Of a DNA stretch of 64,000 bases, positions 8,362 through 17,566 are shown piece after piece. The position numbers and the translations under genes were made by a program. Below the pieces are notes generated by a model. That model was not told the DNA's origin, ran no database searches, and saw nothing but the letters and a program-made list of their open reading frames with translations. This DNA is from Bradyrhizobium sp. C9 (GTDB lineage Bacteria; Pseudomonadota; Alphaproteobacteria; Rhizobiales; Xanthobacteraceae), in assembly GCF_002532045.1 (NCBI RefSeq), contig NZ_NWTG01000028.1:17849-81848 (forward strand), in the 5' to 3' direction. The stretch's first letter is position 1; each line of letters begins with the position of its first letter.

Positions 8362-8919
8362 TCAGGTCCCGGCTGAGAAGAACGAGGCGAGGCGGGTTTG
8401 GATGTTGTCGGCGATCTCCTGCGCGGCGCGGTCCTCGGCGTCGCGGAGGGCGCGGGTGCGGGCGAAGCGCTGGTAGGAGCCCGGCATGTCATAGGACACG
8501 CGCGAGAACGTGGTGCCGGTCATGACCGACTTGTTCGACGCGATCTCGATCAGGTTGAACTGGGCATCGATGCCGTAGTTCTCGCTGGTCGGCAGCGCGG
8601 TGGTCGGATCGATCATCAGCGAGGAGCGGCTGGTATAGAAGCGCAGCACCAGCCGATGCGTCGGCGGTGCGCCGGTGGCGGTGCCGTAGAGCTTGAAGGC
8701 GAGGGCGTTGCGGACCTCGACGCCGACCCGGGCCTCGCGAGACGCGTTCGCCTTGTCGACCGGCGGAACCTCGACACCCATCAGCTTCTCGCGCAAGGCG
8801 GACGACTGACCGTCGAGGGTGCGCTCGGCATACATCGGCTGGAAGCAACCGGCCGTCAGCGCGGCCAAGGCTGCCACGGCCACGAGCCGGGCGGCGATCC
8901 TGATCCTAGCCGACAACAT
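8362..8919 (-). CDS. lptE: LPS-assembly lipoprotein LptE
   Basis: Outer-membrane lipoprotein that plugs the LptD channel during lipopolysaccharide export. The 185-residue protein has a lipoprotein signal peptide with lipobox LTAGC, giving Cys24 as the acylated residue. Its identity rests on this, on the length, and on its place between leuS and holA, as in many proteobacteria. Its start overlaps the leuS 3' end by 14 nt, suggesting coupled translation. Confidence 0.9.
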   Translation of the reverse strand: MLSARIRIAARLVAVAALAALTAGCFQPMYAERTLDGQSSALREKLMGVEVPPVDKANASREARVGVEVRNALAFKLYGTATGAPPTHRLVLRFYTSRSSLMIDPTTALPTSENYGIDAQFNLIEIASNKSVMTGTTFSRVSYDMPGSYQRFARTRALRDAEDRAAQEIADNIQTRLASFFSAGT

Positions 8920-11542
8920 TGACGATCCTCATGGGCACCACGATCACCTTGCGGACGGGTTTGCCGCCCAGTGCGGCTTTTACCGCATCGAGCGCCAAAA
9001 CGGCAGCCTCTATATCCGCATTTTGCGCCGCCCGTGGCACAGTAACATCACCTCGTTTTTTACCGTTGACCTGGACGACGAGGGTCACGCTGTCTTCGAC
9101 CAGCAAATCGCGTTCGATTTGCGGCCAATCGGCCTCGGAAACCAGCCCGGACTGGCCCAGAACCACCCAGCACTCCTCGGCCAGATGCGGCATCATCGGC
9201 GAGAACAGCTGAACCAGGATAGTCGCGGCTTCTTTCACCGCCCAGGCGACGTCGGGCGCCGGCTTGCCCCCAGCCGTAGTTTCCTTGGCCAGCACATCGG
9301 CCAGCGCGTTGGCGAATTCGCGGATATGGGCGAGGCAGACGTTGAAATGCAGTCGCTCGATCCCGGACGACACCTTGTCGAGCGCGCCATGGGCGGCTTT
9401 GCGCAGCGCCAGTGCCTCGGGCCCGAACGTGCCCGGCCGGGCCGCCGGCGCAGCTTTGGCGATCTCGGCCGATTCGTTCACCAGCCGCCACAGCCGCTGC
9501 ACGAAGCGCGAGGCGCCCTGCACGCGTTCGTCGCTCCAGATCACGTCGCGATCCGGCGGCGAGTCCGACAGCATGAACCAGCGCGCGACGTCGGCGCCGT
9601 AGCTCGCGATGATGTCGTCGGGGTCGACGGTGTTCTTCTTCGACTTCGACATCTTCTCGATCGGACCGATCGCGATGTCCTCGCCGGTCGCCAGCAGCAC
9701 CGCGCGGCGGCCGTTGCCGCCGACCTCGATCTTCACCTCGGCCGGCGTGACCCAGCTGCCGTCGGCCTTCTGGTAGGTCTCGTGCACCACCATGCCCTGG
9801 GTGAACATGCCGGCGAACGGCTCGCTCATGTCGATGTGGCCGGTGGCCTTCATCGCGCGGGTGAAGAAGCGGCTGTAGAGCAGATGCAGGATCGCGTGCT
9901 CGACGCCGCCGATATACTGGTCGACCGGCATCATCCGGTTGGCGACCGCGGGCGTGGTCGGCGCGGTCGCGTTCCAGGGATCGGTGAAGCGCGCGAAGTA
10001 CCACGACGAATCCACGAAAGTGTCCATCGTGTCGGTCTCACGCACCGCCTTGCCGCCGCACTTCGGACACGTCACGTGCTTCCAGGTCGGATGATGGTCG
10101 AGCGCGTTGCCCGGCCTGTCGAAGCTGACATCCTCCGGCAGCGTCACCGGCAGCTGGTCGTCGGGCACTGGCACCACGTCGCACGTCGGACAATGGATCA
10201 CCGGGATCGGGCAGCCCCAATAGCGCTGGCGTGAAATTCCCCAATCGCGCAGCCGGAAATTCACCTGCCGCTCGCCGACCGGTGCGTTGCCGCGGAGCTC
10301 GCTCTCCAGACGTTTCGCAACCTCTTCCTTCGCCTCGTCGATCGTCATGCCGTCGAGGAAGCGCGAATTGATCATGCGGCCGTCACCGTCATAGGCGGTG
10401 TCGGTGATGAAGAACGTTTTCGGATCCTGGCCCTCGGGGCAGACCACCGGCACGTTGCCGAGGCCGTATTTGTTGACGAAGTCGAGGTCGCGCTGGTCGT
10501 GCGCCGGGCAGCCGAAGATGGCGCCGGTGCCGTATTCCATCAGCACGAAGTTCGCGACATAGACCGGCAGCTTCCAGTTCGGATCGAACGGATGCACCGC
10601 CTTGATGCCGGTGTCGAAACCCTGCTTCTCGGCAGTGTCGATGATCGACTGCGCGGTGCCGATCTTCTTGATGTCGGCGATGAACTCCGCGAGCTTCGGG
10701 TTCTTTGCCGCGGCGGCCTGCGCCAGCGGATGATCCGCCGAGATCGCCATGAATTTGGCGCCGAACAGCGTGTCCGGCCGCGTGGTGAAGATCTTCAGCT
10801 CGTTCTCGCCGGCCGGCGTCGTCGCCGGATCCAGCGCGAAGCGGATCAACAGGCCCTCTGAGCGGCCGATCCAGTTGCGCTGCATCAGCCGCACCTTGTC
10901 GGGCCAGCGGTCGAGCCCGTCCAGCGCCTCCAGCAGCTCCTGCGAGTACTTCGTGATCTTGAAGACCCACTGGCTCATCTCACGCTGCTCGACGACGGCG
11001 CCCGAGCGCCAGCCGCGGCCGTCGATCACCTGCTCGTTGGCGAGCACGGTCATGTCGACCGGATCCCAATTCAGCTTGCGCTTCTCGCGCTCGGCGAGGC
11101 CGGCGCGCAGCATGTCCAGAAACATCTTCTGCTGATGCTTGTAGTAGCTGGGGTCACAGGTCGCGAATTCGCGGGCCCAGTCGAGCGACAGCCCGATCGA
11201 CTTGAGCTGCTTCTTCATCGCGGCGATGTTGTCGTAAGTCCAGGCCTTCGGCGCCACCTTGCGCTCGATCGCGGCGTTCTCCGCCGGCAGGCCGAACGCG
11301 TCCCAGCCCATCGGGTGCAGCACGTTGTAGCCCTTGGCGCGCATGAAGCGGGCCAGCACGTCGCCGAGCGTGTAGTTGCGGACATGGCCGATATGGATGC
11401 GCCCCGACGGGTACGGGAACATCTCGAGCACGTAGTATTTCGGCCGCGGATCGTCGTTCTTGGAGGCGAAGATCGCCTTTTCGTCCCAGGTGGCTTGCCA
11501 GCGGGGTTCGGATTCACGGGCGTTGTAGCGTTCGGCGGTCAT
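8906..11542 (-). CDS. leuS: Leucine-tRNA ligase
   Basis: Class I aminoacyl-tRNA synthetase charging tRNA-Leu. The chosen start gives 878 residues beginning MTAERYNARESEPRWQ, which aligns with usual LeuS N-termini; the open frame upstream to 11632 shows no family sequence. The HIGH motif is in FPYPSGRIHIGHVRNY and the KMSKS motif in KMSKSKKNTVDP. The zinc-like region has HCPTCDVVP and CPKCGGKA. The editing domain CP1 lies between these. It is the first gene of the leuS-lptE-holA operon. Confidence 0.97.
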   Translation of the reverse strand: MTAERYNARESEPRWQATWDEKAIFASKNDDPRPKYYVLEMFPYPSGRIHIGHVRNYTLGDVLARFMRAKGYNVLHPMGWDAFGLPAENAAIERKVAPKAWTYDNIAAMKKQLKSIGLSLDWAREFATCDPSYYKHQQKMFLDMLRAGLAEREKRKLNWDPVDMTVLANEQVIDGRGWRSGAVVEQREMSQWVFKITKYSQELLEALDGLDRWPDKVRLMQRNWIGRSEGLLIRFALDPATTPAGENELKIFTTRPDTLFGAKFMAISADHPLAQAAAAKNPKLAEFIADIKKIGTAQSIIDTAEKQGFDTGIKAVHPFDPNWKLPVYVANFVLMEYGTGAIFGCPAHDQRDLDFVNKYGLGNVPVVCPEGQDPKTFFITDTAYDGDGRMINSRFLDGMTIDEAKEEVAKRLESELRGNAPVGERQVNFRLRDWGISRQRYWGCPIPVIHCPTCDVVPVPDDQLPVTLPEDVSFDRPGNALDHHPTWKHVTCPKCGGKAVRETDTMDTFVDSSWYFARFTDPWNATAPTTPAVANRMMPVDQYIGGVEHAILHLLYSRFFTRAMKATGHIDMSEPFAGMFTQGMVVHETYQKADGSWVTPAEVKIEVGGNGRRAVLLATGEDIAIGPIEKMSKSKKNTVDPDDIIASYGADVARWFMLSDSPPDRDVIWSDERVQGASRFVQRLWRLVNESAEIAKAAPAARPGTFGPEALALRKAAHGALDKVSSGIERLHFNVCLAHIREFANALADVLAKETTAGGKPAPDVAWAVKEAATILVQLFSPMMPHLAEECWVVLGQSGLVSEADWPQIERDLLVEDSVTLVVQVNGKKRGDVTVPRAAQNADIEAAVLALDAVKAALGGKPVRKVIVVPMRIVNVVG

Positions 11543-11880
11543 GAAATCGCAGGGATTCTGGGTGGCTTTGGGTGATTTTCGGGTCCCCTCCGGGGACGGC
11601 GGACTAGGCCACAAAATCGCCCATGGGGTCAACGGCTTGGGGGCTCCAAACGCCCGATCCGGTCGCGCAGCCGCCCTGCGCCGTCGCAGGGGGTGCCGCT
11701 TTCAGCCTGCCCCGCCGCCCTGGCGAAAGTCATGACCCCATAACCACCGGGTTCTGTTGGGATAGCGGACTGCGGCCCCAGCCCCGCGCAATCATGACCA
11801 GCGCGGGTAATGGGTCCTGGCCTTCGCCAGGACGACACCGAATGTGTGGCCGTCATGGTTCCGCGTCCTCGCGACGCCAC
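11543..11880. other. Intergenic region between leuS and a diguanylate cyclase gene
   Basis: No gene is supported. The region contains the upstream sequence of leuS and a dispersed palindromic element at about 11712-11838. The short open frames that cross it have no recognisable protein features. Confidence 0.5.
11712..11838. repeat. Dispersed palindromic repeat (family A)
   Basis: Outer arms CCGCCCTGGCGAAAG and CCTTCGCCAGGACG, with the internal words ACCCCATAACCACCGG and GTAATGGGTCCTGG, form a long imperfect hairpin. Related copies occur at 14388-14508, 52327-52448 and 63829-63955, always between genes. Confidence 0.7.
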
Positions 11881-13572
11881 TCAACTCGCCAGTGCCATCC
11901 CGGCTTCATCCAGTGTCTGCAAGAACCCATGCTCGATGACGGCATTCCTGCCGCGGCGTTTGGCGGCGTAGAGGGCGGCGTCGGCGGCTTCGATCAGGTC
12001 GCCGGGGCGCAGGGTCTCGTTCGGCTTGGTCGTGGCGACGCCGACGCTGACCGTGACGACGCAATGGCTCGAGGGCGCATGCGGAACGGCGAGGCCAAGC
12101 ACCGCCGTGCGCACGGTCTCGCCGATCGCGAGCGCATGCGCGGCATCGGTATTCGGCAGCAACAGACAAAATTCCTCGCCGCCATAGCGGCCGGCGAAGC
12201 CCATCGTGTCGGCGGCGATTCCGGCCAGCGTCTCGCCGATCCGGGTCAGGCAGACGTCGCCTTCGGGATGGCCGTAGGTGTCGTTGTAGAGCTTGAAGTG
12301 ATCGACATCGATCATCATCAGCGACAGCTCGCATTCATATTGCTGTGCCCGCAGCCACTCGAAATCGAGCCGGCTCTGGAAGCCGCGGCGGTTGGCAAGG
12401 CCCGACAGCGCATCGATCGAGGCCATCACGGTGAGGCGGTCGTTGGAGGCGACGAGTTCACGCTCGCGCTGGCTGAGCTGCGCCGCCATCGCGTTGAAGG
12501 CGCGCGCAAGCGGCACGAATTCCGACGGCAGCTTGTGCTTGGCGACGCGCGCCGACCAGTCGCCCTCGCCGAACCGCCGCGCCATGCTGGTCATCAGCTC
12601 GATCGGATGGATCACCAGCCGCTCTGCGCCGACCAGGGCACCCAACAAAACGAAAAGGCAGACGAAGCCGAGCTGCAGATAGGCGGTGCGGATCTCGCGG
12701 CTGATCGCCGCCGTCACCTTGGCCTCATCCATGCTCACGATCAGGCGGGATTGCGTGCCGGCGATGCGGGCGAAGCTCAGCGTGCGCTGCGCGCCGTCGG
12801 ATGCCGTGAACGACACCGAGCCTGATGGCTCGTCGTAGCTCAGCGCCTTCTCCGCGATCGCGGACATCAAGGGGATGGTGTCGAGCGAGCGGCCGATCAG
12901 GCTCGCATGATCGGTGGGGGCTGCGACCACGACGCCGGTCGAGTCGACGAGAACCGCCGACATGCCGGGCTGGCCGCCGAGATTGCCCATGATCTGCGAC
13001 AGCCAGTCGATGTTGATGCCGGCGACGACGATGGAGTCGAGCTCCGGATTGATCGCGGCCACCGGATAGGCGGCCATCATCATCGGCCGGCCGTTGGTCC
13101 TGCCGCGCAGATAGTCGCTGAACACGAAGCCGCGGTTGTCCTGCGCCTTCTTGAAATAATCGCGGTCGCCGAGATTGAGCCCGACCTGGCTGTTGAGCGT
13201 CGAACACTGCACCAGCCCGTCCCTGGAGACGAACATGATGCTGCGGATCCACGGCAGCACCGTCGGCAGGCTCGCGCGCAGCACCTCGCAGCTCTGCCCG
13301 ATGCCGCCGGAGGCACGGATATAGGCGGCCGATTTCAGCATGGTCTCGACCGAGGAGACCACCTCGCGCTGGGTTTCGGCAGCGTGCGCGGTGAGGTTGG
13401 CATAGCCTGCCGCGGCTTGCGCGATCTGCGTCGAGCGGAAATTCTCCAGCGTGCGGACGCGATCCAGCATCAAGGGCGCGACCAGCATCACCGCAAGCAA
13501 GGCGAGCCGGGCACGAATGCCCAGAACCTTCTTGAGTTTGACCCGGTTGCGGTTGAAAGTGACGCCCGACAT
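11881..13572 (-). CDS. Membrane-bound sensor diguanylate cyclase (Cache-like sensor, HAMP, GGDEF)
   Basis: Predicted to make the second messenger c-di-GMP in response to an external signal. Of 563 residues, helix 1 is at about 22-37, a periplasmic sensor region of about 250 residues follows (with DRDYFKKAQDNRGFVFSDYLRG, a pattern seen in Cache-type sensors), and helix 2 is at about 299-318. Then come a HAMP-like linker and a GGDEF domain. The active-site motif GGEEF is at 464-468, so the cyclase should be active. No RxxD inhibitory site is seen five residues before it. It is divergent from yggS. Confidence 0.88.
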   Translation of the reverse strand: MSGVTFNRNRVKLKKVLGIRARLALLAVMLVAPLMLDRVRTLENFRSTQIAQAAAGYANLTAHAAETQREVVSSVETMLKSAAYIRASGGIGQSCEVLRASLPTVLPWIRSIMFVSRDGLVQCSTLNSQVGLNLGDRDYFKKAQDNRGFVFSDYLRGRTNGRPMMMAAYPVAAINPELDSIVVAGINIDWLSQIMGNLGGQPGMSAVLVDSTGVVVAAPTDHASLIGRSLDTIPLMSAIAEKALSYDEPSGSVSFTASDGAQRTLSFARIAGTQSRLIVSMDEAKVTAAISREIRTAYLQLGFVCLFVLLGALVGAERLVIHPIELMTSMARRFGEGDWSARVAKHKLPSEFVPLARAFNAMAAQLSQRERELVASNDRLTVMASIDALSGLANRRGFQSRLDFEWLRAQQYECELSLMMIDVDHFKLYNDTYGHPEGDVCLTRIGETLAGIAADTMGFAGRYGGEEFCLLLPNTDAAHALAIGETVRTAVLGLAVPHAPSSHCVVTVSVGVATTKPNETLRPGDLIEAADAALYAAKRRGRNAVIEHGFLQTLDEAGMALAS

Positions 13573-13681
13573 TCTGGTCCCTTGCCCGGGCGCAAGGTAG
13601 AGTGAAGGGCTTCAAAAAGCCTTTCCCGAATTTGGTAAAATTCGAGCCAACCCCCCGCGTCTGTCAGAGAACGGCACAAGC

Positions 13682-14386
13682 ATGACACAAAGCCCGACCG
13701 CGCCGTTATCGGCTGATTCACCACACGGCCTCGCCGTCGTGGAGCAGGAGATCGTGCATGCCTGCAAGGAAGCGCGGCGCGACCGCGCGTCGGTGACCTT
13801 GATCGCGGTGTCGAAGACATTCGCGGGCGACGCAATTTTGCCGATTATTCGCGCCGGACAGCGCGTATTTGGCGAAAACCGCGTGCAGGAAGCCAAGGGC
13901 AAGTGGCCGGAGTTGATCCAGGCTCATCCGGGCCTGCAGCTGCACCTGATCGGACCGCTGCAGTCGAACAAGGCCAAGGAGGCGGTCGCGCTGTTCGATG
14001 CGATCCATTCGGTCGACCGCGGCAGCATTTGCGAAGCGTTAGCCAAGGAAATCAAAAATCAAGGCAAGCATCCCGAGCTGTTCGTCCAGATCAACACCGG
14101 CGAGGAGCCGCAGAAGGCCGGCGTCGCGCCGCAGGACGCGGATACCTTCATCGCGGCATGCCGCGACACTTATGGCCTGCAGATTTCAGGACTGATGTGC
14201 ATCCCGCCGGTCGACCAGGCGCCGGCGCCGCATTTCGCGCTGTGCGCCAAGATCGCCGCGCGCAACGGGCTGAAGAATTTGTCGATGGGCATGAGCGCGG
14301 ATTTCGCCGTGGCGATCCAGATGGGCGCCACCCATGTGCGGGTAGGTTCGGCGATCTTCGGGACGCGAACGGTGGCGCACAACTAA
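13682..14386 (+). CDS. YggS family pyridoxal phosphate homeostasis protein
   Basis: PLP-binding protein of the YggS/PLPBP family, which buffers vitamin B6 and affects amino-acid pools; it has no known catalytic reaction. The 234-residue alanine-racemase-like barrel carries the PLP lysine in LIAVSKTF (Lys45). FGENRVQEAKGKWP, HLIGPLQSNKAKEAV and the C-terminal LSMGMSADFAVAIQMGATHVRVGSAIFG are family hallmarks. It is transcribed away from the diguanylate cyclase. An inverted repeat CGAATTT/AAATTCG at 13627-13644 lies upstream. Confidence 0.94.
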   Translation: MTQSPTAPLSADSPHGLAVVEQEIVHACKEARRDRASVTLIAVSKTFAGDAILPIIRAGQRVFGENRVQEAKGKWPELIQAHPGLQLHLIGPLQSNKAKEAVALFDAIHSVDRGSICEALAKEIKNQGKHPELFVQINTGEEPQKAGVAPQDADTFIAACRDTYGLQISGLMCIPPVDQAPAPHFALCAKIAARNGLKNLSMGMSADFAVAIQMGATHVRVGSAIFGTRTVAHN

Positions 14387-14387
14387 T

Positions 14388-14508
14388 GCCGCCCTGGCGA
14401 AAGCCAGGACCCATACGCCGCGGCCATCGCAAAGGGCACGCGGTTCGTCCGCGCACAACAACTGACTTCGGTGGTTATTGGTCCCTGCTTTCGCAGGGAC
14501 GACGACTG
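14388..14508. repeat. Dispersed palindromic repeat (family A)
   Basis: The left arm GCCCTGGCGAAAGCCAGGAC starts just after the yggS stop; the right arm is GTCCCTGCTTTCGCAGGGAC. Each arm is itself a hairpin, and the two arms also resemble each other. It fills the gap between convergent genes. Confidence 0.7.
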
Positions 14509-14529
14509 TGTGTGCGGTGAGCGTATCGC

Positions 14530-15315
14530 CTAGGCGAACTTCACCGACACTTTTCCGATCGCGCCGAAATCGGCAGCGAACTCGTCGCCCGCCTGAATTG
14601 GCAGCGGCGGATGGCAGGTGCCTGTGGTGACGACCTCCCCTGCCCGCAACGTCAGCCCGAGCGCACGCAGTTCGTTGGCGCACCACGCGAGTGCCACGCG
14701 GGGATCGCCGAGCACGTTCTTGCCGTGGCCGATGTAGCGCTCGCCCCGCAGCGTGATGGTCGGACGCTCTTCGACCAGATCGATCGCGCGCCAGTCGGCT
14801 GACGTTGGAGGTCCGAGCACGAACAGATGTGCGCAGGCATTGTCGGCGATCAGCTGCGCCTCGCCGGCGGATGTGAAATCGGTGAAGCGTGAATCCGGAA
14901 TCTCGATCGCAGGATGCAGCATGCCGACCGCATCGAGCACTTCGCCGACGCTGTACGGCGTCGCGCGCGGCGCGAGATCGCGCGCCATGCGGAAGGCGTA
15001 TTCCGGTTCGCCGACCCGCATCGCGTTGCCCTTCATCGATGCGGTGCCGCCGTCTGCGATCAACGTCTCTGCGAGGATGCGTCCGGCCAGCGGGCCTGCG
15101 ACATTGATATGCTTCTGGCCGGCCGCGCTGGTCGCCGCGATCTTCCAGCCGAACAGTTTTTCGCGCGAGGTCTTCTCCAGTTGGGCCTGCACCGCGTAAC
15201 CCTCGGCGCGGTCGCGCGGCCGCATGGCGCCGTCGAGCGCGGCGAGTTTCGTTCCAGCGCGCAAGTGATCGTGCAGGACCTTGGCGGCGGCGGCGATCTG
15301 GTCGTTGTCGAGCAT
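14530..15315 (-). CDS. 2-keto-4-pentenoate hydratase family protein
   Basis: Member of the MhpD/DmpE hydratase family, which adds water to 2-hydroxypenta-2,4-dienoate-type intermediates of aromatic catabolism. It is a 261-residue FAA-hydrolase-like fold. GWKIAATSAAGQKHINVAGPLAGRI, EPEYAFRMARDL, HPAIEIPDSRFTDF and the C-terminal TTGTCHPPLPIQAGDEFAADFG are the conserved blocks. No other meta-cleavage gene is adjacent, so the natural substrate is unknown. Confidence 0.85.
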   Translation of the reverse strand: MLDNDQIAAAAKVLHDHLRAGTKLAALDGAMRPRDRAEGYAVQAQLEKTSREKLFGWKIAATSAAGQKHINVAGPLAGRILAETLIADGGTASMKGNAMRVGEPEYAFRMARDLAPRATPYSVGEVLDAVGMLHPAIEIPDSRFTDFTSAGEAQLIADNACAHLFVLGPPTSADWRAIDLVEERPTITLRGERYIGHGKNVLGDPRVALAWCANELRALGLTLRAGEVVTTGTCHPPLPIQAGDEFAADFGAIGKVSVKFA

Positions 15316-15362
15316 GCGGTTTCGTCCCTGCGGGAATTTTCTGTGTTGCGCATGATCTCAGC

Positions 15363-15381
15363 ACAAGCGCGTCGCGCTTGT
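15363..15381. repeat. Short perfect hairpin
   Basis: ACAAGCGC and GCGCTTGT are perfect 8-bp arms around a 3-nt loop, between the hydratase start and the L,D-transpeptidase stop. There is no T-run on either strand. It resembles the hairpin at 46905-46921. Confidence 0.5.
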
Positions 15382-15417
15382 CGCGTGGGAAAACCGATGC
15401 TCAGCTATTCCAGAACT

Positions 15418-15957
15418 TTACCCGATGATGATCCGGGTCTGCGGCGACATCCGCCGCAGCAGCCGCAGCATCGACGCTTTCGTCATCGAGACACAGCCCG
15501 CGGTCGGCCCGAAGTTCGGCCGCGCCAGATGCAGGAACACGGCGCTGCCGCGGCCGGCGATGCGCGGTGCGGCGTTGTGATCGATTTCGACAATGAAGTC
15601 GTAGAGGTGATCCTCGCGCGTCAGGCGGTCGCCGCCTTGCTCCCGGTCGAGCCGGATCGGCTGGTTATAGTGGCGGTCGGCGGGGTCCTCGCACCAGGCA
15701 TCCTCGCGCTGGATCGGCCGCGCCGGCAGGAAGGTCACCGGACGCCGGTGCCGGTCGGCGCGCCACCAGAGCCGCCTGGGGTGGAAGATGCCGCGCGGCG
15801 TGCCGCCGTCGCCCTCGCGCTTGTTGGCGAGGATTCCGCCGCGTCCGAGCGCCACCGGAACGGTCCAGCCATCGGTCGTCAGCCAGCCCCGGCGCGGATC
15901 GCCGGCGGCGCGGTGGACCTCGATGGCGGAGAGCGGGCGATCACATTTCACTGTCAT
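15418..15957 (-). CDS. L,D-transpeptidase (YkuD) family protein
   Basis: The YkuD fold normally cross-links peptidoglycan or attaches proteins to it through an active-site cysteine. The 179-residue protein has the catalytic His in FLHLARPNFG and the Cys in PTAGCVSM. The usual Arg after GC(V/I) is replaced by Ser. No signal peptide is visible at the N-terminus, which begins MTVKCDRPLSAIEVHRAAG. It could be a cytoplasmic or otherwise exported variant. The family call is good; the exact reaction is not shown. Confidence 0.8.
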   Translation of the reverse strand: MTVKCDRPLSAIEVHRAAGDPRRGWLTTDGWTVPVALGRGGILANKREGDGGTPRGIFHPRRLWWRADRHRRPVTFLPARPIQREDAWCEDPADRHYNQPIRLDREQGGDRLTREDHLYDFIVEIDHNAAPRIAGRGSAVFLHLARPNFGPTAGCVSMTKASMLRLLRRMSPQTRIIIG

Positions 15958-16200
15958 ATAAGTGATTGAAATAGCTGGTCTTCCTTTAAGAATCGTTCAA
16001 AACTGAACTTGCCTTGAGCGTCCCAAACATTCTATCTCCCGGCATTACAGGACATTCACGTCCTGCCCCGCCGGATTTGAGGTAGACTGCCGCTGCCTTG
16101 TGAATCGGTAACGACGGCCTACCTGAGCACGTATCTAGCCGATGCTACGGCCATAAGCGCCCCCCGCTTCTGACCGCCCCGCCCCCGAAGGATTGTACCT
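15958..16200. other. Divergent intergenic region before the response regulator
   Basis: 243 nt between the L,D-transpeptidase gene and the response regulator gene, presumably holding both promoters. I see no clear operator or hairpin and no supported coding frame. Confidence 0.4.
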
Positions 16201-16887
16201 ATGGCCAATGCCCGCAAGATCTTGATCGTGGATGACGATACCGATCTGCGCGATACGCTGGTCGAGCAGCTGTCCCTGCACGAGGAATTCGAAGCCTCCG
16301 CAGTCGACACCGGCGCCAAGGGCGCCACTGCCGCCAAAGCCAATTCTCCCGATCTGGTCCTGATGGACGTCGGCCTGCCCGACACCGACGGCCGCGAAGT
16401 GGTCCGCAGCCTGCGCAAGGGCGGCTTCAAGGCCCCGATCATCATGCTGACCGGCCATGACACCGATTCCGACACCATCCTTGGCCTCGAAAGCGGCGCC
16501 AACGACTATGTGGCGAAGCCGTTCCGCTTCGCGGTGCTGCTGGCCCGGATCCGGGCGCAGCTGCGCCAGCACGAGGCCAGCGAGGACGCGGTGTTCTCGG
16601 TCGGCCCCTACTCGTTCCGGCCCGGCTCGAAGATGCTCACCGGCGCCAACGCCCGCAAGGTGCGGCTGACCGAGAAGGAAACCGCGATCCTGCGCTTCCT
16701 CTACCGCGCCGGCCAGATGCCGGTGTCGCGCGAGACCCTGCTCCAGGAAGTCTGGGGCTACAATTCCGGCGTCACCACCCACACGCTGGAAACCCACATC
16801 TACCGCCTGCGCCAGAAGATCGAGAAGGACGCCGCCAACCCGGAAATCCTGGTGACGGAAGCCGGTGGCTACAAGCTGGTGCCGTGA
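16201..16887 (+). CDS. OmpR/PhoB-family response regulator
   Basis: DNA-binding two-component response regulator of 228 residues. The receiver domain has acidic residues DDDTD at 11-15, phospho-acceptor Asp56 in LVLMDVGLP, Thr in MLTGHD and Lys in AKPFRF. The C-terminal winged helix ends with THTLETHIYRLRQKIEKD and TEAGGYKLVP. No histidine kinase gene is adjacent, so it is an orphan here. A cyclic-nucleotide-binding protein follows 57 nt downstream on the same strand. Confidence 0.93.
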   Translation: MANARKILIVDDDTDLRDTLVEQLSLHEEFEASAVDTGAKGATAAKANSPDLVLMDVGLPDTDGREVVRSLRKGGFKAPIIMLTGHDTDSDTILGLESGANDYVAKPFRFAVLLARIRAQLRQHEASEDAVFSVGPYSFRPGSKMLTGANARKVRLTEKETAILRFLYRAGQMPVSRETLLQEVWGYNSGVTTHTLETHIYRLRQKIEKDAANPEILVTEAGGYKLVP

Positions 16888-16944
16888 TACGCTTCGCGCT
16901 CAACGATTCGTGAAATCGAGGCGCACCGCGGTTACCGGCCCTGA

Positions 16945-17385
16945 ATGTCGATCGATGATGACGTAGCCCTGCTTGAGCAGGTCCCGACGATGCGTCTGTT
17001 GGGCGACAGCTCCTTGCGCATGCTGGCGATCGGCTCCGAGCAACGTGACTTCAACGCAGGCGAAGTGCTGTTCAAGGTCGGCGACGCCGCGGATGCCGGC
17101 TACGTCGTGCAGCGCGGCACGTTCCGGGTCGAGGAAGGCGGCGCCGAGATCATCGCCGGCCCAGGCGCGCTGATCGGCGAGCTCGCATTGATCGTCGCGA
17201 TGAAACGGCCCTCGACCGCGACCGCGCTGGAGCGCGGCTCGGTGATCCGCGTCGCGCGCAGCCTGTTCCAGCGCGTGCTCGAAAGCGATCCGGCCGCAGC
17301 CTGCCGGCTCCGCGACGAGCTCGCGCTACGCACCAGCCAGCTGGCGAGCGATATCCTGATGGCGGGTGGCAAGCTAAGTACGTAG
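16945..17385 (+). CDS. Stand-alone cyclic-nucleotide-binding domain protein
   Basis: A 146-residue protein made almost entirely of one Crp/Fnr-type cNMP-binding beta-roll. The phosphate-binding cassette is seen as GPGALIGELALIVAMKRPST at about residues 72-91, with the conserved Gly-Glu and Arg. There is no C-terminal helix-turn-helix, so it is not a complete Crp-type regulator. It probably acts as a small sensor or partner, and co-transcription with the upstream response regulator is plausible. The ligand is unknown. Confidence 0.85.
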   Translation: MSIDDDVALLEQVPTMRLLGDSSLRMLAIGSEQRDFNAGEVLFKVGDAADAGYVVQRGTFRVEEGGAEIIAGPGALIGELALIVAMKRPSTATALERGSVIRVARSLFQRVLESDPAAACRLRDELALRTSQLASDILMAGGKLST

Positions 17386-17414
17386 CCGCCGTCGTCGCTG
17401 CGAAGACCAGTGAT

Positions 17415-17548
17415 CCGTCACCCCCGCGCAAAGGCTTCGCCTTTGTCGCTGGAGGAGCGCGCTCTTGCGCGCGTCTCGAAGGGTCGACGGCTACCAGCCG
17501 GGCCGTGCATCCTTCGAGACGCGCGTTCCGCGCTCCTCCGGATGACGG
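17415..17548. repeat. Large inverted dispersed repeat (family B)
   Basis: Nearly complementary arms of about 30 nt (17451-17482, starting GGAGGAGCGCGC, and 17511-17539, ending CGCGCTCCTCC) enclose a short loop, inside outer arms CCGTCACC and GGATGACGG. A nested hairpin GCAAAGGCTTCGCCTTTG lies near the left end. It separates the cNMP gene from xthA. Confidence 0.7.
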
Positions 17549-17566
17549 GTTGAGGTTCGGCGAGAA

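Noticed and set aside
8819..10234. Long plus-strand frame opposite leuS and lptE
   Set aside because: Antisense shadow of confident genes, with no family motif.
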